DNA of 64,000 nucleotides, taken from positions 186,001-250,000 of the forward strand of contig JAFEKR010000037.1 in assembly GCA_019022495.1 (NCBI GenBank). Reading direction: 5' to 3'. The notes beneath the pieces are model-generated. The model was not told the DNA's origin, searched no databases, and saw only the letters and a list, made by a program, of their open reading frames with translations. How positions within the stretch are numbered: the stretch's first letter is position 1; each line of letters starts with the position of its first letter. Below, piece after piece: positions 47,763-59,020 of the stretch. Origin of the DNA: Epichloe hybrida (taxonomy: Eukaryota; Ascomycota; Sordariomycetes; Hypocreales; Clavicipitaceae). The translations under genes and the position numbers were made by a program.

Positions 47763-50700
47763 TTAAGAAGCCTCAGACTTGGTTCTTTTGGACCACCACC
47801 AGTTCTTCTTCTTTTCATCATAGTCCTCCTCTCTGACATTGCGCTGTCCTACAATGGACAAGAATACCTGGTCGAGAGTCGTTGGGCTCACACTGTAGTG
47901 GCCGATGCCAAGCTTTTGCTTGTTGTCTTCCAGTATGACGGCTAACTGTCCAATGGCACTTCCCTGATGGGCGGCAGGGGCCGCGTCTCGGTCATGAGGA
48001 ACAATGTTGTTTTCAGCACTGACGCGGCGACTTTGCTGAACCAAGGGAATCACGTCACCGGCTGAGACGGAGAAACGAAGCTGTCCGTGATACGTCTTTG
48101 CCTCAACTCGGGCAGATGGCAGGCGGTCGCGAATCCAGTGAATTACGCTTTGCATCTCCTCATCTGTGGTTCGAGGCGCCGTGCTGGATACAAGATGTAC
48201 ATGGAGCAAGTCCCCAAAGCGATGGCGGAGATCGTCAGGTGTGCCGAGGGCCAACATACGCCGAGCCATGATACCGGCTCTGCCGGCGAGAGCATCGGCT
48301 TCTTCCATACTATGAGTAGTAAGGAGTATGGAGCGGCCAGAAACGGTGGCTGCCAGAGTCCTCCACATGATTCGCTTCGACGCCGCGTCTAGACCTGATG
48401 ATGGTTCATCCAGAAGTATAACAGAGGGATTGCCCATCAAGGCGATTCCCAAGCTCAGCTTGCGCTTATTGCCTCCAGATAGAGCATGACCCATGCGGGA
48501 ATCAAACGCCTCCAGGCCCACTGCTTGCAGGACAGCTGATACGTTGTGTTCGACATCCGAGATGCCACGGACGCGGGCATAGAACTCGAGATGCTCCCGT
48601 ACGGTCATCTGGTCCAATGCGTCGATTTGTGGGCAGACGCCAAGGTGGTTTCGCGCAGCAGCCAGGTCATTGATGACGGATTTGCCTTCAACGAAAATGT
48701 CGCCACCGTTTCGGCTCGGTTTGATATCCCCACGAATGAGAGAGATGATTGTCGATTTGCCAGCACCATTGGGGCCGAGAAGGGCGAAGACCTCGCCGCG
48801 TTTGACGCCAAAGGTCACGTTGTCCACAGCAGTATTCTTGCTGAAAGATTTGGCAAGGTGCATTACACACAGCCCTTCTTGAATCTGGCCGCTCCTCGTC
48901 ACTCGCGTCAATTCGTTGGCAACTTCTTCGTCCAGCTCTTGACTAGTTTCTGTTTGCTTGTTGCGTTCCAGCAACCTGCGGAAGGATGAACCAACTGAGC
49001 CGCCATCGAGCCACAGGAGCAGTCCGAAGAGAACGAAACATTGAATAATGAGGTAGAGAATCGGGCCACCGTAGGCAGTCAACGCTCCAGGGTTAGTTGA
49101 CAGCTCATCACCATCGCATGCTGTCGAAAACAGATTGGTGGCGAGGAATAGAGCCCTTGTTGCGGAACAAATTGGTGCGAATACTGAGATGACGAAGTGG
49201 CTCAAGAGCAACGCGGAATCAATCTTGCTAACCTGCACATAGGTGACGATGCAGACATATGCAATGAGATAGCCGAGGAAGAAAACAGCTTGATAAGCGG
49301 CAGCCCAGGCAAATGCACCAAGTTGAGTTTTGGCGAACAGGGAGACGACATACGAAAGCAGAACTGAAGCGAGACCATGGAGAAAGAAAACGACGAAGAC
49401 GTATTCGAGGTGATACCAAACGTCAGAAAGGCCAGCCCACAAGGCCGTCACAATTGCTGAAGCAACAAGTGCAAAGCAGAAGTCAAACAAGGCATAAGCA
49501 GCCCAGAGTGGGAAGGGCCGGACGCCATTGGAATACTGCAGAGCACGGACAAATCGTCTCCGCTCGTTGCTCGGGTAGAGAGCGAAGAAAGCAGGGTAAC
49601 AGGCTAGGGCCAGACACATGTAGATGACAAGGTTTAGTGCGTCGCCGATGCCAGGGTTGAATGGCACATCGAATGATGACCAGGTTGTGGTGATTGACGT
49701 GTTGGTGGCGATGACATCAAGGAACTGTTGCGCGGTCATGGAACTGGTAATGAACAAATTGGCAGCCCATCCAAAGCTGGGGTTTGAATTGCCATCGCCT
49801 AACCAGAGAGCCGTGGTGACCTTGGCGTAGTTGTCCTCGATGTATTGCTGCCACGCATCAAATGTATCAACCAACTGCATATTTCTGAGCGCAGCAGAGC
49901 CAAGGGTTGAACCGCCTCTCGAGCCCTTGAAAATAGGCTGGAGCAGATCGGAGATGAGGGACGTCGAAAGCTTCGCAGTCGGCCCAGCGAGAAATTCAAT
50001 CCTGGTATCGTCTCTCACCTGAGTGAAAGCGTCTTCGGTTGAAGAGGAAGAAGCTTGGTCAGCGGCGGTGCATCCAGTCTGCGGCTTCCCTCGTACGTAG
50101 AGCGATGTGAGAGCAGCGGCGAAGATGGGCAATACGAAGGCAACTAGATACAGAACCCAGTTGCGTTTGAGCACCACTATTCGTTTTTGCAAGAGAATCA
50201 TTGCTTGTCTCGAATACCCCACACGCTCGCCATCCAAGAGTTTTAGACCTTGGGATTGCCCATGGCTTGATCCATCATGTGAAGAAGTGTCTTGTTCGGC
50301 CGAGCCCCCGTCTTCCTTGGCCGCGTCGGCGCCTACCCCCCTATATGCTTCTTCGTCCCGGATTTCTTCGGCAAGCTGCAGGAAAACGTCCTCGATAGTT
50401 GGTCCGCAGAACCGATAGTCACTGATGTTGCTCTCCTCGAGAGTCCTGATAACCTGTGCTGCCAGATGCGAAGTCGGGGCAGTGTATGTCACTAAATCAA
50501 AAGAATCCTTCCTCCGAACACCCTGAACGCCAGGCGTGTACGCGTCATGGGGGTTTTTATGGACATGGATACGATAGCCTCCACCGAATCGATCCTTCAG
50601 CTGCGCGGATGATCCCTCGGCTCGAAGTGTCCCCTTGGAGAGTATAGCAATGTGATCAGCAAGGAGGTCTGCCTCATCCAAAAAATGCGTCGTTAGAATC

Positions 50701-52664
50701 AGAGTTCTCTTGCCCCGTTCTGCCAAGAGAATATCCCAAATCTTGCGTCTTGATAGCGGATCCAGTCCGCTGCTAACTTCGTCAACACAGCACACGGCAC
50801 TTCCGCCAGTCAACATCATGCCGAGTTGTAGTTTTCTTTTTTGTCCACCCGATAGTGTCTTTGACAGAGCCTTGCGTTTCGGCAGAAGATCAACGGCTTT
50901 GATGAGGTCGAGAATCTCTTCTTTACTGGCCTGAGCTTCTGGGGCTTTCAGTCGGTTGAAGATTGTCAGATGCTCTTCAACAGTCAAGTCATCCCATAGA
51001 ACGTTCTTCTGTGGCGCGATTCCTAGTCCACCTCTGCCATCAATGGTGATGGATCCACTTGTTATTCGATGCAGGCCAGCAATGGCATCGAGGGTGGTGC
51101 TCTTGCCGCTGCCATTTGCACCTAGCAAAGCAACAATTTGACCCTTTCCAGCCTGCAGACTCAGTTCGTTGACGGCTATGACAGATTTGCGAGGGTTCGA
51201 CTTGGTTGAGAACAGACGGGAAAAGAAGCTTGGCTGATATATCTTGGTAAGCCTATCCAGCTGTACGGCATTTTCACCGTGGTTCTCATCATGGTTGTTC
51301 TGTGCCCGCATTTCGCGACCCTGGGCAGATACTCCGTAAAGTTTCTTCTCCACCAATGCAGCGATCAATGGGTAAACTAAAATATGAACTGTGAGAATAA
51401 CGAAGAAGACGATGCCTGGCATTTCCCATGGGCTATCTGGGGGGTTTTCGAGAAGGTTTGTGGCCCTGTCTCTCCTCTCAAACCTCGCCATCAGGGTGAG
51501 AAAGTAAACATATGTGCATGGAGTGAAGAGAACAGACAGAATGGCAACGGGGCCAATTCTGGGTTGCGTCAATGCTTGGGCAAGAATGCCAAGGAGGAGA
51601 ATGGCGAGAATGGCGGTGATCCCACTGAGCTGCGCTTTCTTGAAGAAGGAAGCAAATAAGATTGACATGGAGGCAAGGGCAAGTCCGGCAAGCACATGGA
51701 AAATGAGCACGATAGCTGTACTGGTGTTCGCAAAGACACCATAGCGGATGATGATGGAGCCAATAATCCATGCAGGAGCATACACAATGGAAAAGGACAA
51801 ATGATGCGCAACAATGCGGGCAGCCTGGGCCATCCAAGGTCGACGGACAGGCATCATGGCATCGATAAGCTGAGACATGCCACTTTCACGCTCGGTAGCC
51901 ATGAATCCAGTGAGGTGGTAGCTGATCCAGATAATGTTGGCAATGAATGCGACGGCCATGAAGTTGATGATGGCCCTGTGGTAAATCTCACGGACTTTTT
52001 CGTCGCGCTGTTCCTGGCTCATGCTGGTGAATGCTAGCTCCTCGGTCTTGGCCAGCGGATCCGAGTTGGGGTCGTTGAGACTGGCAATGGCTGAGTCAAT
52101 GACACGCTGTACGGGCAGTAGGTAAATCTGCTGTACATTGTCCGATTTCTCGACATTGAACTTGACTGGTTCGTTCCAGAATGCAGCGTCGGTACGAATT
52201 GTGTAGTTCCAGAGGCCACCGGGACCCTCGTTTGGTGATGAGCGCATGACAATGGCCGCGAAGCAGGCTGTTACTCCTCGCAGGCTGCTGCGGCATTCTG
52301 TAGTGAGACCGCTTTCGCTATCAAGCCTGACAAGTTTCATGGATTCATCCGTAGTGACGGCGCTTGCGACCTTGTCAAGAACGCGGTCGATGTCGCCTCC
52401 GCTATAACCATTGTTGACCAGCACCACCTTGTCTCGCCCACTGCTTTCAGCGGCGCGGAAAGCATAAGTCAGATTTCTCACGGGCTGTATTGTGCTGAAG
52501 CCGTATTTCGCAGGAGGCACGAAAAGATTCTTAGCAAAGGTGAAGAATGCTGCGAGGATGATTGGTAGTAAGAATGCCATGATGAGACACAAGGTAAAGT
52601 GTCGGAAGAGGAGCCATCGAAAATTCTTGGACATTAAAGTCCAGATCTGTTTCCGAAGCACCAT
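47763..52664 (-). CDS. ABCA-type full-length ABC transporter
   Basis: A single exon with two transmembrane domain-nucleotide-binding domain halves, 1633 aa from the ATG at 52664; an in-frame ATG at 52835 would give 1690 aa. I prefer 52664 because MVLRKQIWTLMSKNFRWLLFRH matches the usual start of the family and the first membrane helix follows directly. The first binding domain has Walker A GANGSGKST, signature LSGGQKRKL and Walker B ending CVDEVSSGLDP; the second has GPNGAGKST, LSGGNKRKL and ILLDEPSSGLDA. Long extramembrane loops lie between the first two helices of each half, as in ABCA lipid transporters. A lipid-like substrate in an internal or plasma membrane is likely from the family but not shown. 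The first Walker B has Val where Pro is usual. Confidence 0.95.
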   Translation of the reverse strand: MVLRKQIWTLMSKNFRWLLFRHFTLCLIMAFLLPIILAAFFTFAKNLFVPPAKYGFSTIQPVRNLTYAFRAAESSGRDKVVLVNNGYSGGDIDRVLDKVASAVTTDESMKLVRLDSESGLTTECRSSLRGVTACFAAIVMRSSPNEGPGGLWNYTIRTDAAFWNEPVKFNVEKSDNVQQIYLLPVQRVIDSAIASLNDPNSDPLAKTEELAFTSMSQEQRDEKVREIYHRAIINFMAVAFIANIIWISYHLTGFMATERESGMSQLIDAMMPVRRPWMAQAARIVAHHLSFSIVYAPAWIIGSIIIRYGVFANTSTAIVLIFHVLAGLALASMSILFASFFKKAQLSGITAILAILLLGILAQALTQPRIGPVAILSVLFTPCTYVYFLTLMARFERRDRATNLLENPPDSPWEMPGIVFFVILTVHILVYPLIAALVEKKLYGVSAQGREMRAQNNHDENHGENAVQLDRLTKIYQPSFFSRLFSTKSNPRKSVIAVNELSLQAGKGQIVALLGANGSGKSTTLDAIAGLHRITSGSITIDGRGGLGIAPQKNVLWDDLTVEEHLTIFNRLKAPEAQASKEEILDLIKAVDLLPKRKALSKTLSGGQKRKLQLGMMLTGGSAVCCVDEVSSGLDPLSRRKIWDILLAERGKRTLILTTHFLDEADLLADHIAILSKGTLRAEGSSAQLKDRFGGGYRIHVHKNPHDAYTPGVQGVRRKDSFDLVTYTAPTSHLAAQVIRTLEESNISDYRFCGPTIEDVFLQLAEEIRDEEAYRGVGADAAKEDGGSAEQDTSSHDGSSHGQSQGLKLLDGERVGYSRQAMILLQKRIVVLKRNWVLYLVAFVLPIFAAALTSLYVRGKPQTGCTAADQASSSSTEDAFTQVRDDTRIEFLAGPTAKLSTSLISDLLQPIFKGSRGGSTLGSAALRNMQLVDTFDAWQQYIEDNYAKVTTALWLGDGNSNPSFGWAANLFITSSMTAQQFLDVIATNTSITTTWSSFDVPFNPGIGDALNLVIYMCLALACYPAFFALYPSNERRRFVRALQYSNGVRPFPLWAAYALFDFCFALVASAIVTALWAGLSDVWYHLEYVFVVFFLHGLASVLLSYVVSLFAKTQLGAFAWAAAYQAVFFLGYLIAYVCIVTYVQVSKIDSALLLSHFVISVFAPICSATRALFLATNLFSTACDGDELSTNPGALTAYGGPILYLIIQCFVLFGLLLWLDGGSVGSSFRRLLERNKQTETSQELDEEVANELTRVTRSGQIQEGLCVMHLAKSFSKNTAVDNVTFGVKRGEVFALLGPNGAGKSTIISLIRGDIKPSRNGGDIFVEGKSVINDLAAARNHLGVCPQIDALDQMTVREHLEFYARVRGISDVEHNVSAVLQAVGLEAFDSRMGHALSGGNKRKLSLGIALMGNPSVILLDEPSSGLDAASKRIMWRTLAATVSGRSILLTTHSMEEADALAGRAGIMARRMLALGTPDDLRHRFGDLLHVHLVSSTAPRTTDEEMQSVIHWIRDRLPSARVEAKTYHGQLRFSVSAGDVIPLVQQSRRVSAENNIVPHDRDAAPAAHQGSAIGQLAVILEDNKQKLGIGHYSVSPTTLDQVFLSIVGQRNVREEDYDEKKKNWWWSKRTKSEAS

Positions 52665-52835
52665 GATGGGAAATAGAGAACGAGCCCAAAGTCTTCTGTG
52701 AGGCTTCGCGAATCGGGAGCAGTCGTCTGTGATTGTAATCGGAGGAGTATACACCGAAGACTCTCGCTCGAATATCGACTCGAATATCGACTGTATCATG
52801 GCGCCGGGCCAAGGGAGCTCACTCGGGTCTAGCAA

Positions 52836-54108
52836 ACGGATTGATTCGTCTTGAAGTCTGACATGTTTGACTGGGAAACCGAGTTCGCGATGGTAAGACG
52901 CATGGAGGGAAGGGGCTCAAAAGAGTGTTGGGTAGGTGGCTGAGCATAGGGTGATGATGGTGATGATGCAGACGCTGACAACCACGTACGTTCTGCTCAA
53001 CGAAAGAGCAAACTGGTGCTAGTACATGTGGCGATACGTCGGGGGGCGACAAATGAGAGAGCAGAGAAAAAGGTTTGTGTACAATCAACGATGGGGCGAG
53101 ATCTGGAATGCGCCACGGAATACCAAGCGTGTTGTTTGACAGAGCGATGGAGGCGATCGCGTGGTGCAAGTGTATGACGATGGATAAGCGGGACTCCATA
53201 CTAAGTAAAGGTGTTGCGTAATCAAGGTGCTCAGCTCGGACTGGAGGCAGCATCTTGACTTGGCACCAACAAGACGTATGTATAATTATTAATACGAGAT
53301 GCATCTGTCAAAGTCGGAGAATAGCTGAAATCCTCCGAGTGGATACAAATCCATGTTGGGGTTCCATACGGATTACAGGTCACACATGCACTCGTATCCA
53401 GGGTGGGTGGATGGAGCCTTTGAACAGGCTTATTAATTCACATTAGGCTTTTTAATTGTTCAAACGTTTTAAGCGTTTGTGTTCCCCCTGGGAGCCCTGC
53501 CGGGGTCGCCTGCGGCGAGCCCCTCCTCCTTGCCAACCCCCTACCCTAAAAAAAAAAAGCTGTTATAAGAGGCAGAAAAAAAGAATTCTCAACTGGTCGC
53601 CCAAGAGTATTTCTCGTAGCCAATGATGTCTCCACAGGACGGCCTCATCTTAAAGAGGAAAGCGGGAAGCATGGCTCCCTTTCCTTGGCCTCCGCAGATG
53701 CTTCAATCCGGGATCGCTTTGCTTTCCCTGATTATGCGAGTAGGGCATAGCAGGCATACATATGTATGTACAGTGGGGGGTGTACATGTATAGCAGGCAC
53801 ATGGCGGGCATGCAGTGGGTCTCAGGTAATTCCGAGCAGCGGGCATCATAACACGCTGTGGATTCTCCGCTAATTTTGCTACGAGCGAGTTGCTCGGAAT
53901 TAGCTGTATGCTTGCTGCATTACACCACTGCATGTTAGCATGTTATAGGGCACTGTATGCTGCCCCCACAGCCCCTTGACTTCCCTGACCGCCTGATGGA
54001 CTGCCTGACTACGAGTGTGAGTTCGCACTAGAACACTGTGGTCTTTTGCATGCTCACCGCCCGGCACTCCAAGCTGCAACATTCACTTCTTCTCGACCGA
54101 GTTTTCTC
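52836..54108. other. Intergenic region upstream of the ABC transporter
   Basis: No gene is supported. It should contain the ABC transporter promoter (left) and the F-box 3' flank (right). A GC-rich block with several short inverted repeats (CCCTGCCGGGG, TCGCCTGCGGCGAG) at about 53488-53550 is followed directly by a run of 11 A, and may be a retroposed fragment. TACATATGTATGTA-type palindromic repeats occur near 53757-53790. Confidence 0.55.
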
Positions 54109-55718
54109 TCATCTTGCTAAAGCATCTTCTGTCCGCATCTGCCTGAGAGACTCAGGGTCGACCACCGACCCCGGCAGCTGCAACAGCGCGAGCCACTCCG
54201 CGTGCGAGTTGACATCGGTCTCAATTAACTCTGCTGGCTTTGCGATCAAGTCATACGTGGTGAACGTCTTGGAAACCTCTTGCCATGCGCTGAGCACCTG
54301 TCCCGGGATCTGGTACGTCCAGCTTCCACGCCAAATGACGAAGGAACAACCTTGCTTCAGCTGGTATATGAAAGCACCAGCTTGAGACTCTTGTGCGTTC
54401 CAGAGCACCATTTCCCGTAGTTGCGGCATCCTTAGTGCCACGCGGCCAGCACTCTCAAGCATCTCGCCCATCTTGCTTGCAGTCTCTTCATCCTGCCAAT
54501 CGTGATACGCAAGCTTGTCGGAGGTGAGGGCGAGATATTGCAGGTTCTCCCAGATCCAATGGGGACTACAGACTCTGAAAAATGAGCTTGCTTCCGCAAT
54601 AGACGCAGCAGCGAGATGCTCGAGGCTGAGACTCCTCTTGGCCAAGGCCATGGCGACCCCGTCGTTTGCGCCCGTGAGAATATTGGCAGGACCATGTGCG
54701 CCCTTTCGAAGCGCGGTGATGGGCTTGGTGTTCCAGTCTTGGAATAGACGAAGCTTCTTCAATTCCCTAGGAAGATGGTAACTTAGGAGACTCTCGTATT
54801 CTAATACAGGCGGTCAGGATCCGCTATCAGATACAACACAAAATCTTGGATCGAGGGGAATATGGAAAGATAAAAAAGAAACCCACCGAGGTCATACAAC
54901 TCCTGAGCGTGAGCATACCACACCCTCCACGGCTCATAAATCACCTCCTCCAAGCGCGGCAACTTGTTCCACAACAGCGAGAGCGTCGCTTCCCCAAGTC
55001 GCCTCCGCATCTGTCTCTTGATGACAAACTTGGTCACGGCATATACCTTTGGCAAGCTGCGTTTAATCCGCCGTTTCAGCATTGCAAATATCCGCAGCAG
55101 CGCCTCCTGCTCCGGCAGAGCGACCTGCTTGCCCTGACACCAGAAATGCTTCTGATCATTCCAACTGGGCCGAGGGGTATCTTCCTCGCCGTCTGCCCCA
55201 AACAAGTAGTTTTTGAAACAATGTTGGGCATCGCTGGGCGAACAGATACTGAATTCCAGCGTCAGGTTCTTTTGGGCAGGATACCAGTCGGACAAGATGT
55301 TGAAGAGCTTCACGATGCTCTTCCCGATGATCGTATCGGCCGTGAGCGACTCGTGCGTGGAAGGTTCTCTGTTGCAGAGCCTGCACGTATACTCTGGGAG
55401 CTCCATGTGCAGCCAGACCTTTTGGACGAGCTGCCGTTGCCGAACGACCATGGCGCCAAAGGTGTGGAGGCACGCCAGCTTCAGCTTCAACCTTCGGAAG
55501 TTGTACTCTTCAAGCACGTCTTGCCATTCGCGGCAGACAGAGGCGTATTTTGCCCATCCGGGTCCTGTTCCGGGAAGGAAGCGCAGGATTAGGATGCGTA
55601 TCTCGGCGGGAAGGTTATGCCAGGGTGTTAGCAAATATATTTGGTCGGGGCTCTGGAGTTGTTGCCTCTGACCAAGTATGGCGCGGAGCGTACGATAGGA
55701 TATCGAACGATGGTGCAT
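54109..55718 (-). CDS. F-box protein
   Basis: Two exons on the minus strand, 54887-55718 and 54109-54800, with an 86-nt GTGGGT..TTAG intron, encode 507 aa. HNLPAEIRILILRFLPG..YASVCREWQDVLEE (residues 34-70) is an F-box, the module that docks Skp1 in SCF ubiquitin ligases. The rest resembles the large, poorly conserved family of fungal F-box proteins with leucine-rich helices and no recognised repeats; its target is unknown. A CRLCNREP cysteine pair lies in the middle. An in-frame ATG at 55838 would add 40 residues with a hydrophobic stretch (FFFIVSLF); I treat that as leader because the F-box family normally starts close to the domain. Confidence 0.82.
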
Positions 55719-56508
55719 AGAAACTAAAATAAACAACAGACAGTCGGTACGAAGGGTTCGAAAAAGAGAGACAATGAAGAAGAAGCAACGTCGACAAATT
55801 TCCACTAGTTCACCAAAGAATCTGACAAACATGGGCACTCACATTCTGGCTGAAATATATTTTGTAAAAGCGTCATCTCGGTCTCTGGACACAACCACGG
55901 TGGCAAAGAATATCAAAAAGCCAAACACAGCGCCAGGGCAAGTAGATATAACATGTTTGGGAAAGGAAACTACCACGCACGAACAAACTTAGTGGCGCCA
56001 TCGATGCTTCAGCACTTGGTGCAGCACCAAGCCCTTCTTGCCATCTAACAATGAAAATTCCGCACCTGCCAGTTTCCGCAGGCACCACCCCACACAGCTC
56101 AACTTGCTCGAGTTCCCCTTCTTTTTTATACAAGAGGCCTGCGTGACATGTACAATCGTCCAGGATGGGACGGCGTCCCAAACCGATGACTAGCTCAAGC
56201 ACAGCAAGCTGTACAAGCCTTCTCGAATGCAGGACCTTTTCTCACGATGATGAGGGTGAGGGTGAACCTTTGTGTGAAGGTAGCGTAGCTGAGCCGGCTC
56301 CAACTAGGTAAATTAACCTGCGTCACGATATGACGAAGTGTCTGGTCTTGTGACTGAGTTGGAGGACCAGCAGGTCGCACTTCATTACTCTCCGTAGTAC
56401 CATGCATGACAAGTGCATAGAAGTGCCAGCGGTATCCAATTGCCTAAAACGCGATAGATGGAAAAAAAAAAATAGAGGAGAAATAAATTCTATCCATGCC
56501 TCTAATGA

Positions 56509-59020
56509 TTACTCCATCAGGAAACCACCTCCCTCGTCGTCGTCAACAACCATGTCAAACTCATCAGTCACATCACTTTCTGCGTTCGCCAGCTCCGCCT
56601 CCATCTCAGCTTCCCTGTCCGCCTCTTTCCGCTCTTCCTCATCGACACCACTCCAGATTCGTTCCCGAATGCGCAGACCCGTGAGTAGCCTTCTCCACAT
56701 GTTCAGGGCGGCCAGGCTTTTGCGCTCGTTTTCCATCTCCTGCTCTACGTCTTCCATGCCGTCTATGGCAAGCCAGATGGCCTCCTGGAATTCCTCCGCC
56801 ACGATGACTCCGTTGAGCACAGCTGTGCCGTGACGGCCCTTGAACGAAAACCCCGTCAATGCAGGCGCGTAGTCGACACCGACCATGAATGCCGCTCGCG
56901 CAGCGTGCTTGTGAGTGATGTGTACGCCCCCCCTGGGTATCATGCTTGGAACGTAAGCGTCCACGTTGCCGAATTTGTTCTTGAGCACGCGGCCGTTGCG
57001 GACTGGTGGCGCCTCGTAGAGCTCCGTTTGCTCCGTGGTGTAGACCGGCACGCCGGCGTCATCTTCCCCGTGTGCCGCCGCATCATCGTATCTTGCGTCC
57101 TTGGGACGAGCCCTCCTTGGCACCCATTTGGCAGGCATCTCGTTGGGCTTCACCTCCCGTCCCATGCGGTACCAATTGTCTGCGCTCCTGGCAATACGGA
57201 CGTCTTTTCGCCGGTAGATCTTTTCCAGGAGTCCTCGACTGCCGGCGCTTATTGTTCCCGAGGGCCTTGCTTCTGGTGCGAGAACCTCGTGCCGACGCAG
57301 GTGCCGCTCCAGCGCGTACACAGGGTGATCCTTAAAGTCCTGTACATTCTTCGGCATAGGCTCTTGAGCTTCCACCCCGGCAAGCTCGTTGTCCTCAATC
57401 TGGTCCAGGTCTGTGGCTCGCCGACGCCCAAAAGGCTTCATGGCCTTGCGCCACCATTCACCGTTGTCATTCAGGGCCGTCTCAACCCGCAATTTACGCG
57501 ACTTGGCAGTATATGCTTTTGCATATCGTCTCGTCACGTCTTTGGCCGTCCCATCGGCCTCGAAAGCAACAACGTAGGAGAGGCTGTTCTCCCTGTCTGT
57601 TATGGGCGGTTCCAACACTTTTGGTTTCCAGAAGGAATGTGTGACCACGGGATCGACAGGTTGCCACTTTTGATGTCCCTCATCTAGAACCTCCACCCAG
57701 TAGATAGGATGGGCAGATTCGCGAATCCGTACGGGATCGTTGTACGTCATCTGTGACCTAGGCGGTGCTGATTTAGGTTCAAAGTTGTACGCTGTAGCAT
57801 TCGGGTGACCCAGCCTTCGTCTCGCCGTCGACGTACCGGGAGATCCACTTGATGCACTCGTGCTGGCTGCCAGGGCCTCGTATTTCGCCAGCGCCTCTTG
57901 AGCACGCTGTTTGGTGGTAGTTTTGGAACCTGGTTTGGCCGACTTGTGTCTCGGCAGTGTTGGCCCACTAGACACACATGCCAAAGGCTGCAGTGAGCAG
58001 ACCAGTCTTGCTCGAACCCCGACACTTCTTAACATGGCACAATATAATTGGGCGCCGACATCCCGTGAGCCTTGGAGTCGTTTCGACGCTTCGCGAAACT
58101 CGGCGCGATCCAAGCATGAGTCCATATCGGTTGGTGGTTCATACTAAGGTTTCATACTTGTCAGTAGTGTGCTCGCCGCAAGATATATCCATCTTTGAAC
58201 CCACGTCTTGCAATTGAGTCACGTCTTCCGCCCACAAGGCTCTTCGAATTCCTCGTTCGGTAATTACGAACTTCGTCTTCCACATTTCGACACTTTGCTT
58301 CAGGCCATTTTTCAGACTCTCTGCCTGTCCGAATTGCGGTAAGCGGGGGTTCGGAGTGAGGTAATTGACCGTCTTCTCATTCAGATGCGGCCGTAATGAT
58401 TCTTGAACGCGTGCATCATTGCACCAGTGATTTCTGAGAGACACATGCGACAAGAGACAGACCAAGTGGGTTTTATGAATGTCTATGCGATGCTCTCGTT
58501 CTTCCTTCGAAATCGGTCTGCGCCGCTCGCCGTGACGTTTAGAGGGCGAAGTTGCCGCTTTTTGCGCAGTCAAGTTGAGTTCGAGGTGACTGTTTTGCTC
58601 AGTAGAAGTACTTGGTTCGGCAAATGGCGCAGCGAAGTCGACATTTTCGAACTGTACAGCTTCGTCGTCGTCGTCCTCGTCATCATCATCGTCGTCATCA
58701 GAGCCCAGTTCCATGGTTTGAACAGTCGGCACCGGGATAATTACATCCTGGAACTCGATATCCTCGTCGTCATCCTCATCGTTCTCCTGGGCATCTGGCT
58801 GTGGATGTTTCTGACTAGAAACGGTTTCTATTTCGCGATTGACTTCCTGTCGGGGTTCCGGTCGCCTGCGCTTCAGCGGTCGTTCCGTCGCACTCTGATC
58901 TGGGGTCGATACTCCCGCCTCCACCAACATTTGTTGGTAAACATTCGGCTCGGCACTGCTCCTTCCAGCCGCTATGCGTCTCGAGCTTCTGGTGGGAATA
59001 CTGCGCTTGGGTGCAACCAT
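56509..59020 (-). CDS. rad4: RAD4/XPC nucleotide excision repair damage sensor
   Basis: Two exons on the minus strand, 58205-59020 and 56509-58143, with a 61-nt GTGGGT..TTAG intron (branch-like CTGAC), encode 816 aa. RAD4 recognises helix-distorting lesions and opens the DNA for excision repair, working with Rad23 in the nucleus. Residues 1-170 are basic then strongly acidic (runs of Asp and Glu). A transglutaminase-like fold follows (THLVCLLSHVSLRNHW; SRDVGAQLYCAMLRSVGVRARLVCSLQPL; HPIYWVEVLDEGHQKWQPVDP). The C-terminal beta-hairpin domains include HPVYALERHLRRHEVL, IYRRKDVRIARSADNWYRMGR and NKFGNVDAYVPSMIPRGGVHI. The acidic C-terminus follows. It is complete. Confidence 0.95.

Noticed and set aside
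41949..59020. A light/UV-response cluster made of phytochrome and RAD4
   Set aside because: They are 10 kb apart with unrelated genes between them (ABC transporter, F-box) and no photolyase. Nothing in the sequence supports a functional link.
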